8,887 nucleotides of DNA from Verrucomicrobiales bacterium (GCA_003445095.1 DLVS01000329.1:1-8887); one strand, 5' to 3'. Counted from the first letter of the stretch, positions 1 through 7,358 are shown. Notes: a model not told the origin generated them from the letters alone. Numbers and translations: made by a program.

Positions 1-441
1 GGTCACCGCGAGGAAGATGCCGTACACGTCGCCAAAATCGTCGATCACCATCGATTGTCCGCGAACCGCCGGCGGCAATTGCGCCTGGATGTCCCCGACC
101 TTGCGCCGCAATTCATCCCAGACCTGCGGCATGCTGTGTTTGTTGTACTGGTCCTTGATGAACACCGAAACCACCGACCGGCCGCGCGACGACTCGGATT
201 CGACGCGGTCGAGCTGAGCCAATTGTTGGCAAGCGGCCTCGATGGGATTACTGACCTCCTGCGCCACCTCTTCGGCGCTGGCGCCTGGATAGGGCGTAAT
301 GATCAGCGCCTGCTTGATGGTAAACTCGGGATCCTCAAGACGCCCGATGTTTTGGTAGGCGATGATGCCCCCGACCATGGCCATAAACATGGCCACCAGG
401 ATCACGCGGTTGTATTTGACGGAGAATTCGCCGGGATTCAT
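1..441 (-). CDS. RND efflux pump, inner-membrane transporter subunit (N-terminal part, cut by window edge)
   Basis: This is the first 147 residues of a resistance-nodulation-division transporter; full-length members have about 1000-1050 residues, so most of the gene lies left of the window. Residues 1-11 are a short cytoplasmic N-terminus, and residues 12-29 (RVILVAMFMAMVGGIIAY) form the first transmembrane helix. The periplasmic porter domain then begins, with the family-typical ITPYPGASAEEV (48-59), an S-rich segment near 82-90, MPQVWDELRRKV (104-115), LPPAV (122-126) and DDFGDVYGI (134-142). RND pumps use proton influx to export drugs or other compounds through a trimeric inner-membrane pump joined to a fusion protein and an outer-membrane channel. 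The start ATG at 441-439 overlaps the stop of the upstream fusion-protein gene (ATGA), which implies translational coupling. A GGAGG lies 9 bases upstream. The acidic residues of the proton pathway are beyond the window, so substrate and activity cannot be judged. Confidence 0.93.
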   Translation of the reverse strand, partial: MNPGEFSVKYNRVILVAMFMAMVGGIIAYQNIGRLEDPEFTIKQALIITPYPGASAEEVAQEVSNPIEAACQQLAQLDRVESESSRGRSVVSVFIKDQYNKHSMPQVWDELRRKVGDIQAQLPPAVRGQSMVIDDFGDVYGIFLAVT

Positions 442-1766
442 CGCGCGGCGCCTCCGAGCGCGTCACCCAGATCGCGGACCTTCATCCCATCGCGGAGAAA
501 GCTTACCCCTGCAATGGCGATGCGGTTGCCCGGTTGTAGTCCGTCAACAATTTCGATCCGGCTGCCCGTTGCCTCCCCGGTTTTGACCGGCCGACGCGCG
601 ACGGTTTGCTCCGGCCCAAGGACCCAGACCACCTGCTCGCCCGCGCTGTCTTTGTACACCGCGGAGATCGGAACGAGAATTCGGTTGCCCAGGATTCCCG
701 CCCGACGGTAGGTCAGCGCCACGGTCGCCGACATGCCCGGCAACACGGTGATGCCGGGGGGCGCCTTCAGAGCGACGCGCACATTGAAGGTCTGGGTCGT
801 CGGATCCGCCACCTGCGACACCTCGCGAATGCGCACCGGAATCTGAACTCCAGGCGCCCCGCTGAGCTCCGCATACATCTGCACGATGTCCGCCGTGCGG
901 ATGTCGGACATCATCAGCGCTTCCGGCACGTCCACGGCGATGTCGATCTCGTCTGCGTCCTGAAACCGGACGACCGGCTCCTTCGCCCGGACGTTTTGCT
1001 TTACGTCAACAAAGCGCCGGGCAATCACGCCGTCGTAGGGCGCCCGCAGCGTCGTGTCCCGGAGCTGCAGGTCCGCCTCCACCACGCGCCCCTCGAGGCC
1101 GCGGACGTCGGCGGCCCGGGCTTCGATGTCTTCCTCGCGGCCAATGGTGCCCATTTCAAGCGTCTGTAGCGCGGCCTTGAGGTCCTCCTGGGCCACGCGG
1201 TACATCGTTTCCGCCTGATCGAATTCCGCGCGCGAAACCGCCTGCGTTTGCACCAAGCGACCCATGCGTTCGAAATCGATCCGAGCGTTCGCGAGCCGCG
1301 CCTCCGAAGCGCGAACTTGCGCTTCCCGCCGCAGTCGTTCTTCCGGTCGCTCGCCCGCCTCGAGCGACCGGAGCGCCGCCCGGGCCTGGTCCAACTGGCC
1401 CTGCAGCGTTTGGAGTCGGGCCTTAAATTCTTCCTCCCGCAACTGGGCGATCACCTCGCCCTTCGCCACCCTCTGACCCTCCTTGATCGGCAGCGCAACT
1501 AGCACGCCCGACACGGAGAACGCCAGGTCGGCCGATCGAGAAGCCTCGACCCGGCCGGAGAAAAGGCGCTCGCGCGTGTCCTCCCCGGCCGCGACGACCA
1601 GGGTTTTGACCGGTCGCGTCGCCCGGGACTGCACGGGCTCTGGCCGGGAACACCCCGCGGCAAAACAGATGACGGACAAGGCCACGACGGCACTTCGGCC
1701 AGGTCCGTTCCAGCCATATCTCGCCTTCGAGGTAAAGTTCGTTTGCCCAATGGCGCGTCTGTTCAT
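438..1766 (-). CDS. RND efflux membrane fusion protein (HlyD/AcrA-type periplasmic adaptor lipoprotein)
   Basis: The 442-residue product is the periplasmic adaptor that links the downstream RND pump to an outer-membrane channel. The chosen start (ATG at 1766-1764) gives a basic N-terminus, a hydrophobic stretch at 26-37 and a lipobox FAAGC with Cys39 as the lipidated residue. Next come the first half of the lipoyl/barrel-sandwich domain (about 68-112, with IKEGQRVAKGEVIAQL), a long alpha-helical coiled-coil hairpin (about 112-235), the second lipoyl half with RAPYDGVIARR (241-251), a beta-barrel region (about 270-350, with DPTTQTFNVRV and LPGMSATV), and a membrane-proximal domain ending near 432. 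Length and order match the AcrA/MexA class. An in-frame ATG at 1883 would add 39 residues, but it would put a second hydrophobic stretch before the lipoprotein signal and is less plausible. No good Shine-Dalgarno precedes the chosen start. The stop overlaps the start of the pump gene by 4 bases. The exported substrate cannot be inferred. Confidence 0.93.
   Translation of the reverse strand: MNRRAIGQTNFTSKARYGWNGPGRSAVVALSVICFAAGCSRPEPVQSRATRPVKTLVVAAGEDTRERLFSGRVEASRSADLAFSVSGVLVALPIKEGQRVAKGEVIAQLREEEFKARLQTLQGQLDQARAALRSLEAGERPEERLRREAQVRASEARLANARIDFERMGRLVQTQAVSRAEFDQAETMYRVAQEDLKAALQTLEMGTIGREEDIEARAADVRGLEGRVVEADLQLRDTTLRAPYDGVIARRFVDVKQNVRAKEPVVRFQDADEIDIAVDVPEALMMSDIRTADIVQMYAELSGAPGVQIPVRIREVSQVADPTTQTFNVRVALKAPPGITVLPGMSATVALTYRRAGILGNRILVPISAVYKDSAGEQVVWVLGPEQTVARRPVKTGEATGSRIEIVDGLQPGNRIAIAGVSFLRDGMKVRDLGDALGGAAR
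451..455 (-). promoter_or_regulatory. Ribosome binding site of the RND pump gene
   Basis: On the minus strand the bases read GGAGG, 9 bases upstream of the pump ATG at 441. The site lies inside the 3' end of the fusion-protein gene and supports the overlapping ATGA start. It is the only clear Shine-Dalgarno I see before any of the five genes here. Confidence 0.6.
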
Positions 1767-1931
1767 GAGTGTTTTGCGTGAGATCGTTCCGCCCGAAACC
1801 GAAGCGCGGAGTATCGATAGGGCCGTTGAGTTTGCCAGCAGAAAGCAGGCGAGGTATGAGCGCTGAGCGAGAAGCGCCGACATGGTTTCATCAAGCTCGC
1901 CTAACCCTTCGACCGCGCTGCTTGTTACAGA

Positions 1932-1953
1932 CTCCGGTCTTCGCCGACCGGAG
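1932..1953. repeat. Perfect inverted repeat (8-bp stem, 6-base loop)
   Basis: The arms ctccggtc (1932-1939) and gaccggag (1946-1953) are perfectly complementary around the loop ttcgcc. No run of T follows on either strand, so it does not look like a standard intrinsic terminator. It lies between divergent genes, where it could be part of a leader transcript or a dispersed repeat. Confidence 0.55.
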
Positions 1954-2019
1954 CGTGCGATTCATCCCGCCGGCCGTTGCTACCAAACCCCCAACGCCCG
2001 ATTGGCGTCCTAGGTGCAT

Positions 2020-2046
2020 GCGGACCGAAGTCCGCGCTCCGAGCGC
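2020..2046. repeat. Two overlapping GC-rich hairpins, one with a C(UUCG)G loop on the minus strand
   Basis: The first hairpin has arms gcggac (2020-2025) and gtccgc (2030-2035) with loop cgaa; on the minus strand the loop reads ttcg closed by C-G, the exceptionally stable RNA tetraloop. The second has arms gcgct (2034-2038) and agcgc (2042-2046) with a three-base loop. They share two bases, so the two forms would be mutually exclusive. No T-tract follows. Their role is unknown. Confidence 0.5.
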
Positions 2047-2102
2047 GACCGGCCATCCCCAAGACCCTTTGCCCTTCATTCCCTCTGGCTTGATGCAGCC
2101 CT

Positions 2103-2122
2103 GTGCCGCTACGTGCCGCTAC
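2103..2122 (+). repeat. Tandem duplication of a 10-base unit
   Basis: The unit gtgccgctac occurs twice without a gap (2103-2112 and 2113-2122), and the next base continues the pattern. It lies about 100 bases upstream of the ATG of the 1255-residue protein gene, in the untranslated leader if that start is correct. Confidence 0.6.
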
Positions 2123-2222
2123 GCAGAGATGTGGTTTTTGGTTATTTCCTAGTTTCGCATTGTGGTCCAAATTTCTTCCCGACTCGTGTCCGCCACCCTC
2201 GACCCAGCTACCCCTCGATTGT

Positions 2223-5200
2223 ATGCGTCTGCTCGCCGTTCCCATTAAACTGGATGCGTTATTTCTGGAGCAGGAAACGAATGTTGTGGGGCCGCCGGTC
2301 GATTTCCAGCGGATGCCCTTTACCGATGCTGGCACCGTCGGCCATCCCGACGTCCCGTTTCTGGGCAGCGCGCTGGAAACTGAGCCGCTGGCGGAGCCCA
2401 CCCTTTCGTTGAGCAAAGGCTGCCACCTTCATTGGGCACTGCCGGAAGTACTCACCCGCTCGGGACCCTCCACCGGGGCGCAACAAGCCTTCGCGGCCAC
2501 GCTAACCGATGTGCCTCCCCCGTTCCCGCCCGTCCCGGATCGCTGGCTCATCCGCCGGGGGCGCGCCGGCTGGCCAGACGCGTTCTGGCTGGTCGAAAGT
2601 AATGCCTACGCCCTGGATGCCGCCGGCGGAACCGTTTACCCCCTGCCCGCTACGTCCAGCCACAACCTTCGTTCGGTATCCCTCGGACGCACCACCCCGA
2701 TCACTGCCGGCGCGCCGCCGGCCGCGGATGCCTATCTCCCCTACCTCACGGCTGTCGGGTACGGCAATCCGGCCTTCCACGCCTTTTACCCGACGTGCCG
2801 CGCCGTATTCGGGTTTTACGATCCGGAGGTCACCCCGACCGACCGGGACAACCTCGCCTATGAGGTGTTGGGCTGGTATAGCCACCCAGACCTCGATCAC
2901 TTGGCCGGCACACTTGCCGACCTGAAACTAACTAATGGTACGGGCAACCTCCCGCGGCTTGCCGCACAGGCAGCGGAGCGGTTCGGGTGGGATCTGACCT
3001 GCCTGGGCACGATCACCACCGAGGCCCACCTGCCTGACGCACTGATCTGTTTCGCCCGCCTCGATTTTGCCCCTTCCGCCCTCCGTGCCGCCCGAGGGGC
3101 CGGAGTATCGTTTGAGCCGACCGTCGCCATGGCCAGCGCCGGCACTGAAGCCCTGTCAGCCCTCCTCGCCAGAGACGTTTTTCCCGATGCCTCCGACCGG
3201 GCCCGCTTGCTTGAAGAGCAGCTCGAAGCCCTCCACCTGGCCGCCCAACTGCGGTCCGAACGGCTGGACCTCGGGCCCCGTTTCCAGGAAGCCCGCCATG
3301 CAAATCGGTTCACGGCACTCCGCGGCGCGGACCTCTGGGGGCTCCGGGTCCAAGGGGTGGATGTGGATCCCGGCGCGCCGGTGATGCTCGGCGATCCGGC
3401 GGCCCTTCCGGACACGCTCGGCGGCCTGCTCCAGACCCTCAACGACCGCCAGCAGGCTTTCGATACGGCGTCGGCTCGACTCGCGTTTGCCCGCGCCCGG
3501 GTGTATGCCGACTGGCATGCGGCTCTGCTAGCCGCCTATCCGGTACCCAGCCAAGGGGAGTCCCTCCCGTCCGCCAATGCCATCGCGGCCTATGTCGATA
3601 CCATCGGCCTTGGTGGGTTGAGCGACCTCGTGAACCAGGTAGCGCAGGGCCTCAAGGCCATCGAGGACGCGAAAAAACAAATCGAAACCGTGGCGACCGC
3701 CAACCCGGGCCTGTTTGAACTGGTCCAGCGCCCGGGACCCCGGTACTGGTGCCCCAACGAGCCGGTCATCTTGCTGGCCGGCCACGCCGACGCCACCGAT
3801 CGCCACGGTGACGACGAAGCGCTCATATGCGCCTGTTTGGATGTGCCGGCGTTTTCGGCCATCGAGGCCTGGATCTGGAGCGGGCCGGCAAGTGCCATGG
3901 CAGCGATTTTCGGGGCTGCCAAGCCTACGACCCGCGCCACCGGGTATTCGGTGGGGGACAGCCGCAACCAGCATCCCTTCCTCCTGGAATGGGAGGTGGA
4001 GCTGCTGCCGATGGCGCCGGCGGGCGCGTCCGATCCGGCTCATCCCATCTACCCCCCCGATCACCTCACCGCGCGCTTCAGGTTCGACCCGGACCGTCTT
4101 GAGTGGGTCGCCACCGGTGATGCCGCGCGGAGCAACGCCGTCTATCGGGGGCGGAGCATCCTTACCCCCCACGCCCGCTTTAAGCTGCGCAGTGAGATGG
4201 AGGTCTTTTTTGCCCAGCGCGTCCCTGCCGGCCGGAAACGAGCGTTCCTGGACCAGGAGCCCGAAGCCCCAGCGCAGAGCCTCGCACGCGACGCCTGGCT
4301 GCTCGACAACTGGATGTCTTTTGCCAACTGGTACCTCACGCGGGGCAGTGCCCTGGCGCCGGCACTGGGGGCTTCGATCATCTCGAGTTGCCTGGATCGG
4401 CTCGCCGCCATCCCCGCCTGGTACGATGCGGACGACGCCTCGCTGAACCTGGATGCCGTTCACGCCGTGGCGAATGAAGTCCTACGGCGCGCCTGTTTCG
4501 AGGATCTGGGTCTGGAGGTCGATGACCCCGCCGCGCCGCTCACGGCTGCCCTCGCGTCGGCGTTTGTGCAGTGGTACCGCCGCGAACTGCACTTGATCGA
4601 ATTTCTGGCGGTCTACCGGGATCGGGTCGATACCATGAATCGCGTGCTGTCGCAGGCGCTCAGTGGTCTCAACGACGCCTTTTTGATGAATCATCAGGGA
4701 TACTGCCTGCCCATCGCCGATCCGCAGGGGCCGGCCGAGCGGCAGGCGCTAGCCGCCCGGGTGGCCGCCGCCGTGGGAAATGCCGACTACGCCGCCCCGA
4801 TGCCCGATGCGTACTTTGCGCCATTTCTGGCGGGCCAGCTGGAAATCCACGCCCTTCGGCTGGTAGATACTTTTGGACTCGTCACCCCGGTGCCGCCCGG
4901 CCAGATCGCCTACCCGTCGAACTGGCAGGACGATCAGGGACGATGCTGGCTCCCGCCCCGGCTCGTCCAACCCGCCCAGTTGGATCTCCGCTGGCTGTCG
5001 GCCGACGCTGCTGGATCCATACCGTCAAATGATCATCCGGAAACGAGCCCGATCGTCGGGTGGCTGGTGCCCAATGCGCTAAACGAGAGTCTGGACGTCT
5101 ACACGGCCGCCGGCGAAGCGCTCGGGGCCATCGACGGAAGCGCGAACCACTGGGCGCCGGCACCCGGGGCCGGAGTCCCCTCGCCGGATGGGATTCAGCA

Positions 5201-5990
5201 ACCCCTGTTGCGGGCGGCTGTTGTGCAGGTGATCGGCTCGCTGGCCACCCGACCCCTCGCGGACTTGCTGGCTGGCATCGATACCCAGCTGAACAGCATC
5301 GAACCGGAGAACATCGCGCAGCACCAGGCCCCCGTCTTGTGGCTCAGCCGGCCGCTTGCGCTCGTCCGCGCCGGCGCCCGTATCCGTACGCGCGATCCCC
5401 TGGCTATCTCGTCGTTTCCGGCGGACCTGATGGCAGACATCCAGGCCGGCACCACGCTGGATGCCCGGCACCACGCCGGGCTAGACCAACTCCAACTGGA
5501 GGTCCGCATCGGCAACAAAGCCCTGCTCACCGATGGGGTCGTGGGCCTCTGGCCCGAACAGGGGAACGAGGATACGCCCGGCCTCGCCGCCTTCCAGCCC
5601 GGCTGGGGCGAAGAGTCGCCGGCCGTCCCAGTCGTCCTTAACGGAGCGGCCCCGGTTCGGTTTATCGTCTTGATGGACCCTCGCGCCACCCTCACGGCCT
5701 ACACGGGGCTCCTGCCGGCCAAGACCCTGTCGGTCCCGCCGGCACACCTTGCCGGGGCGCTGGGGCGCATGGAGGTGACGTTCCTCTCCACGCCCGTCCT
5801 CGCCGGCGAACAAACGATCCGGGTCCCCCTGATGGACCTGGAGGGGAGCGCCTGGTCGTGGGTTGAAAAACAGGAGACCACCTGGTCCGAAACACCCCTG
5901 GATCCGGCCGGCCCCGAGCCGGCGTTTTCGCAACGCCACATGATCCGCGAGGGATGGCTGAAACTAGGGGTGAAACGTGACAACAATTGA
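2223..5990 (+). CDS. Large uncharacterised protein, 1255 residues, HLHWALP/GWLKL-motif family
   Basis: Function unknown. There is no signal peptide or transmembrane segment, so a cytoplasmic or assembled location is likely. Notable motifs are KGCHLHWALP (65-74), PPVPDRWLIRR (102-112), VFGFYDP (195-201) with VLGWYSHP (215-222), RYWCPNEPVILLAG (507-520), HPFLLEWEVELLP (584-596), YRGRSILTPHA (641-651), LPPRLVQPAQLDLRWLSA (910-927), TSPIVGWLVPN (941-951), MDPRATLTAYTG (1151-1162), MEVTFLSTPVL (1183-1193) and REGWLKL (1242-1248). I recall this motif series from large hypothetical proteins of many bacteria, but could not check it. Helical stretches with coiled-coil character lie at about 325-365, 395-440 and 465-495. 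ATG 2223 is chosen because MRLLAVPIKLDALFL looks like a family N-terminus; the same frame is open to a GTG at 2103, but that extension looks non-coding. No Shine-Dalgarno is visible. It is the first of three plus-strand genes of unknown role. Confidence 0.85.
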   Translation: MRLLAVPIKLDALFLEQETNVVGPPVDFQRMPFTDAGTVGHPDVPFLGSALETEPLAEPTLSLSKGCHLHWALPEVLTRSGPSTGAQQAFAATLTDVPPPFPPVPDRWLIRRGRAGWPDAFWLVESNAYALDAAGGTVYPLPATSSHNLRSVSLGRTTPITAGAPPAADAYLPYLTAVGYGNPAFHAFYPTCRAVFGFYDPEVTPTDRDNLAYEVLGWYSHPDLDHLAGTLADLKLTNGTGNLPRLAAQAAERFGWDLTCLGTITTEAHLPDALICFARLDFAPSALRAARGAGVSFEPTVAMASAGTEALSALLARDVFPDASDRARLLEEQLEALHLAAQLRSERLDLGPRFQEARHANRFTALRGADLWGLRVQGVDVDPGAPVMLGDPAALPDTLGGLLQTLNDRQQAFDTASARLAFARARVYADWHAALLAAYPVPSQGESLPSANAIAAYVDTIGLGGLSDLVNQVAQGLKAIEDAKKQIETVATANPGLFELVQRPGPRYWCPNEPVILLAGHADATDRHGDDEALICACLDVPAFSAIEAWIWSGPASAMAAIFGAAKPTTRATGYSVGDSRNQHPFLLEWEVELLPMAPAGASDPAHPIYPPDHLTARFRFDPDRLEWVATGDAARSNAVYRGRSILTPHARFKLRSEMEVFFAQRVPAGRKRAFLDQEPEAPAQSLARDAWLLDNWMSFANWYLTRGSALAPALGASIISSCLDRLAAIPAWYDADDASLNLDAVHAVANEVLRRACFEDLGLEVDDPAAPLTAALASAFVQWYRRELHLIEFLAVYRDRVDTMNRVLSQALSGLNDAFLMNHQGYCLPIADPQGPAERQALAARVAAAVGNADYAAPMPDAYFAPFLAGQLEIHALRLVDTFGLVTPVPPGQIAYPSNWQDDQGRCWLPPRLVQPAQLDLRWLSADAAGSIPSNDHPETSPIVGWLVPNALNESLDVYTAAGEALGAIDGSANHWAPAPGAGVPSPDGIQQPLLRAAVVQVIGSLATRPLADLLAGIDTQLNSIEPENIAQHQAPVLWLSRPLALVRAGARIRTRDPLAISSFPADLMADIQAGTTLDARHHAGLDQLQLEVRIGNKALLTDGVVGLWPEQGNEDTPGLAAFQPGWGEESPAVPVVLNGAAPVRFIVLMDPRATLTAYTGLLPAKTLSVPPAHLAGALGRMEVTFLSTPVLAGEQTIRVPLMDLEGSAWSWVEKQETTWSETPLDPAGPEPAFSQRHMIREGWLKLGVKRDNN

Positions 5991-6028
5991 TCGAACGCGT
6001 GTTGAGCGCTGTCAGCCTGAGAGGTTTC

Positions 6029-6051
6029 GCCCGGCTTTGCGGGGCTTTCTT
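6029..6051 (+). terminator. Possible weak intrinsic terminator after the 1255-residue gene
   Basis: The arms gccc (6029-6032) and gggc (6042-6045) pair, then a G/G mismatch is followed by an inner gc/gc pair around a ttt loop. The run tttctt follows at 6046-6051. The shape is that of a terminator, but the stem is short and interrupted and the T-tract is broken by a C, so readthrough is likely. Confidence 0.35.
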
Positions 6052-6054
6052 ATC

Positions 6055-6099
6055 GGGGCCTCCTGCAGTTTGGCGGTGTGCCAACCTGCAGGAGGTCCC
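6055..6099. repeat. Long inverted repeat, 14-bp stem with inner 5-bp stem
   Basis: Bases 6055-6068 (ggggcctcctgcag) pair with 6086-6099 (ctgcaggaggtccc) over 14 positions, including one G-T wobble at 6058/6096. Inside, ttggc (6070-6074) pairs with gccaa (6080-6084) around ggtgt. No T-tract follows on the plus strand. It could be a transcript-stabilising or attenuating structure, or part of a mobile palindromic repeat. Confidence 0.6.
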
Positions 6100-6106
6100 T
6101 TCACAT

Positions 6107-6126
6107 CTCCCCGCGTATGCGGGGAG
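6107..6126. repeat. Perfect 8-bp hairpin resembling a single type I-E CRISPR repeat core
   Basis: The arms ctccccgc (6107-6114) and gcggggag (6119-6126) pair perfectly around gtat. The ccccgc-loop-gcgggg core resembles type I-E CRISPR repeat palindromes, but only one copy is present. Similar palindromes also occur as dispersed intergenic repeats in GC-rich genomes. Confidence 0.55.
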
Positions 6127-6197
6127 GGCGGTTGAGAAGACAGCGCGATGAGTATTCACACCACTCCGCGGCAAACCTAAACCCACTCGTTGTCCTT

Positions 6198-7358
6198 ATG
6201 CCTTTTCTCGACGAACTCCTGGCGTTGAACCCTGACCCCACCAATCCAGCACGGGTGAGCGTCCTGGCGCGAATCCCTGGGGTCGCCGGAACGCCCGACG
6301 ACTTCAGAGCTTTCCTGGAGACGTTTTCCAATTGCCTTCAACCTCCGCACGTAGAGTTTTTTGCGGGATTGTCGTCGATCGAGCTTCGGATGCGACAGGA
6401 AATACTGGGCCGAGCCGGCCAGGTGGCATTCGGAGGGGCTGTTACGCTCGACACGGTTGCGACCTCGCTTTTGACGGAAAAAAACAATCGCGACGCCGCG
6501 GTTGGGCCACTGGTCAGTGGCGTCCTGTCGAAGGTGTTGACGCAGATCGAAAACGAGAAGATGTACCCGCCCGCTTTGCCGCGCGCGCGGGCCGTGACCC
6601 TTACAGGGCTGGTGCCGAATGACGACTTTCGCTCCAAGCTCATCCAGAAGGCCAAAACCTGGAAAGACGCCCAGGTACCCTGGACCCACGGCGAATTCAC
6701 GCATCGCATTCAGTGGTGCGCTGCTATGCTCGGATTGCCGGCGCAAAACAGATGGGGCATACATTTCATAGAAATGGGAGTCCATGTGGATGCAGCTCCT
6801 TTTAACAATGGCGGCGGCCCCCAGCGCTATGGACTCTGGGACGCACTGGTCGATCGCAATCCGTCTGGGGATGAGACGACGACACCCTATCTGACTAACG
6901 CAGCGGATGACTTTCGCTCCCCCGAGAATCTGCAGGGCTGGTTGTTGAAGGATAAAAGGCGGCTTCCGGGTTCGCCGTATCGGCTCTTGGCGACCTTTCT
7001 CTTTGCACGCGCAACGCGGAGGGCGGTCCCGACAAAGACCTATCGCTATACCGACCAGGCGTTCCCTGTTGATGATGCGGCGTGGAATGCGTGGTCGCGC
7101 GTGTTGTTCAAAAACCGGTCAATAGATCCTCTGAGCCCAAATCCTCTGAGCCCCGCCGAAAAAGCCCAGTTGGCCCGGGCCTGGTTCCGGCTCAGGCAAC
7201 TGGATGGAGGGGGTCGTCCTGCCAATCCGATCATGCAAATCGAGCCGGAGGATGTTAATAACAACGTTCCGCTTGATGCCGCTGGTTTTCCGATTGCTCC
7301 CGAATTGTCGACGGCCTATTTGGACTTAGGACTGAACATGGATGGATCCGAGGTCTAG
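6198..7358 (+). CDS. Uncharacterised protein, 386 residues
   Basis: I do not recognise a family. ATG 6198 is chosen because the protein then opens with a plausible MPFLDELLALNPDP; upstream codons in the same frame run through the leader hairpins and look non-coding. No Shine-Dalgarno is visible. The N-terminal third (about 35-125) is predominantly helical by eye. The central part contains THGEFTHRIQW (163-173) and WGIHFIEMGVHVD (186-198), which place four histidines (164, 169, 189, 196) near one another, followed by YGLWDALVDRNP (211-222). The C-terminal part has DPLSPNPLSP (310-319), a five-residue tandem repeat. No signal peptide or membrane helix is seen. Base composition is visibly less GC-rich than in the flanking genes. 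The 36-base gap to the next gene suggests co-transcription with it. A role linked to its two large neighbours is an inference from position only. Confidence 0.8.
   Translation: MPFLDELLALNPDPTNPARVSVLARIPGVAGTPDDFRAFLETFSNCLQPPHVEFFAGLSSIELRMRQEILGRAGQVAFGGAVTLDTVATSLLTEKNNRDAAVGPLVSGVLSKVLTQIENEKMYPPALPRARAVTLTGLVPNDDFRSKLIQKAKTWKDAQVPWTHGEFTHRIQWCAAMLGLPAQNRWGIHFIEMGVHVDAAPFNNGGGPQRYGLWDALVDRNPSGDETTTPYLTNAADDFRSPENLQGWLLKDKRRLPGSPYRLLATFLFARATRRAVPTKTYRYTDQAFPVDDAAWNAWSRVLFKNRSIDPLSPNPLSPAEKAQLARAWFRLRQLDGGGRPANPIMQIEPEDVNNNVPLDAAGFPIAPELSTAYLDLGLNMDGSEV
7126..7155 (+). repeat. In-frame 15-base tandem repeat within the 386-residue protein gene
   Basis: The 13-base string atcctctgagccc occurs at 7126-7138 and again at 7141-7153, a period of exactly 15 bases. 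It encodes DPLSP followed by NPLSP. This looks like a slippage duplication in a proline-rich loop that keeps the reading frame. Confidence 0.7.

Larger units (their letters stand above)
1767..2222. other. Divergent intergenic region, no gene supported
   Basis: About 456 bases separate the minus-strand efflux operon from the plus-strand large-protein genes, and promoters for both must lie here or in adjoining sequence. Open frames cross the region, but none has protein-like composition or a plausible start, and they extend real genes only as upstream padding. The region contains at least three GC-rich hairpins (1932-1953, 2020-2035, 2034-2046) and a tandem 10-base repeat at 2103-2122. I could not identify convincing -35/-10 boxes or a Bacteroidota-type promoter on either strand. 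No operator palindrome with typical TetR or MarR layout stands out. Confidence 0.6.
5991..6197 (+). other. Structured leader between two cassette genes
   Basis: This 207-base gap follows the stop of the 1255-residue gene and precedes the 386-residue gene. It holds three consecutive hairpins (6029-6051, 6055-6099 and 6107-6126), then an apparently non-coding stretch containing a 10-codon open frame at 6148-6180. The remaining gap in the cassette is only 36 bases, so this spacing is unusual for the locus. It suggests a transcript end, a regulated leader or an insertion junction. Confidence 0.6.

Noticed and set aside
55..711. Plus-strand open frame of 218 residues opposite the efflux genes
   Set aside because: It lies across two clear minus-strand genes with diagnostic motifs and has arbitrary R/P/S-rich composition.
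1767..1883. Upstream ATG at 1883 as the start of the membrane fusion protein
   Set aside because: It would place 39 extra residues and an extra hydrophobic stretch ahead of a proper lipoprotein signal with lipobox FAAGC. The ATG at 1766 fits much better.
1769..2152. Plus-strand open frame in the divergent region
   Set aside because: It is rich in R, P and S, has no start signal, and continues a frame antisense to the fusion-protein leader. I treat the region as intergenic.
2130..2160. Bacteroidota-type promoter (TTTG and TAnnTTTG) upstream of the 1255-residue gene
   Set aside because: A near-match tagtttcg and a TTTG exist, but they are only about 9 bases apart instead of roughly 20, so the match is not convincing.
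3528..4463. Long minus-strand open frame (311 residues) opposite the 1255-residue gene
   Set aside because: It is antisense to a well-supported gene in high-GC DNA, where long spurious frames are common. Its translation is rich in G, R and P and lacks motifs.
5994..6099. Integron attC recombination site (GTTGAGC at 6001 fits GTTRRRY)
   Set aside because: No matching RYYYAAC partner lies at the expected distance, and the large stem does not align with the heptamer, so the match is likely chance.
6107..6126. CRISPR array
   Set aside because: Only one repeat-like palindrome is present, with no second copy, no regular spacers and no cas gene in the window.
6148..6180. Ten-codon leader peptide upstream of the 386-residue gene
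   Set aside because: ATG to TAA encodes MSIHTTPRQT with no ribosome binding site and no run of regulatory codons, so a short frame by chance is sufficient explanation.
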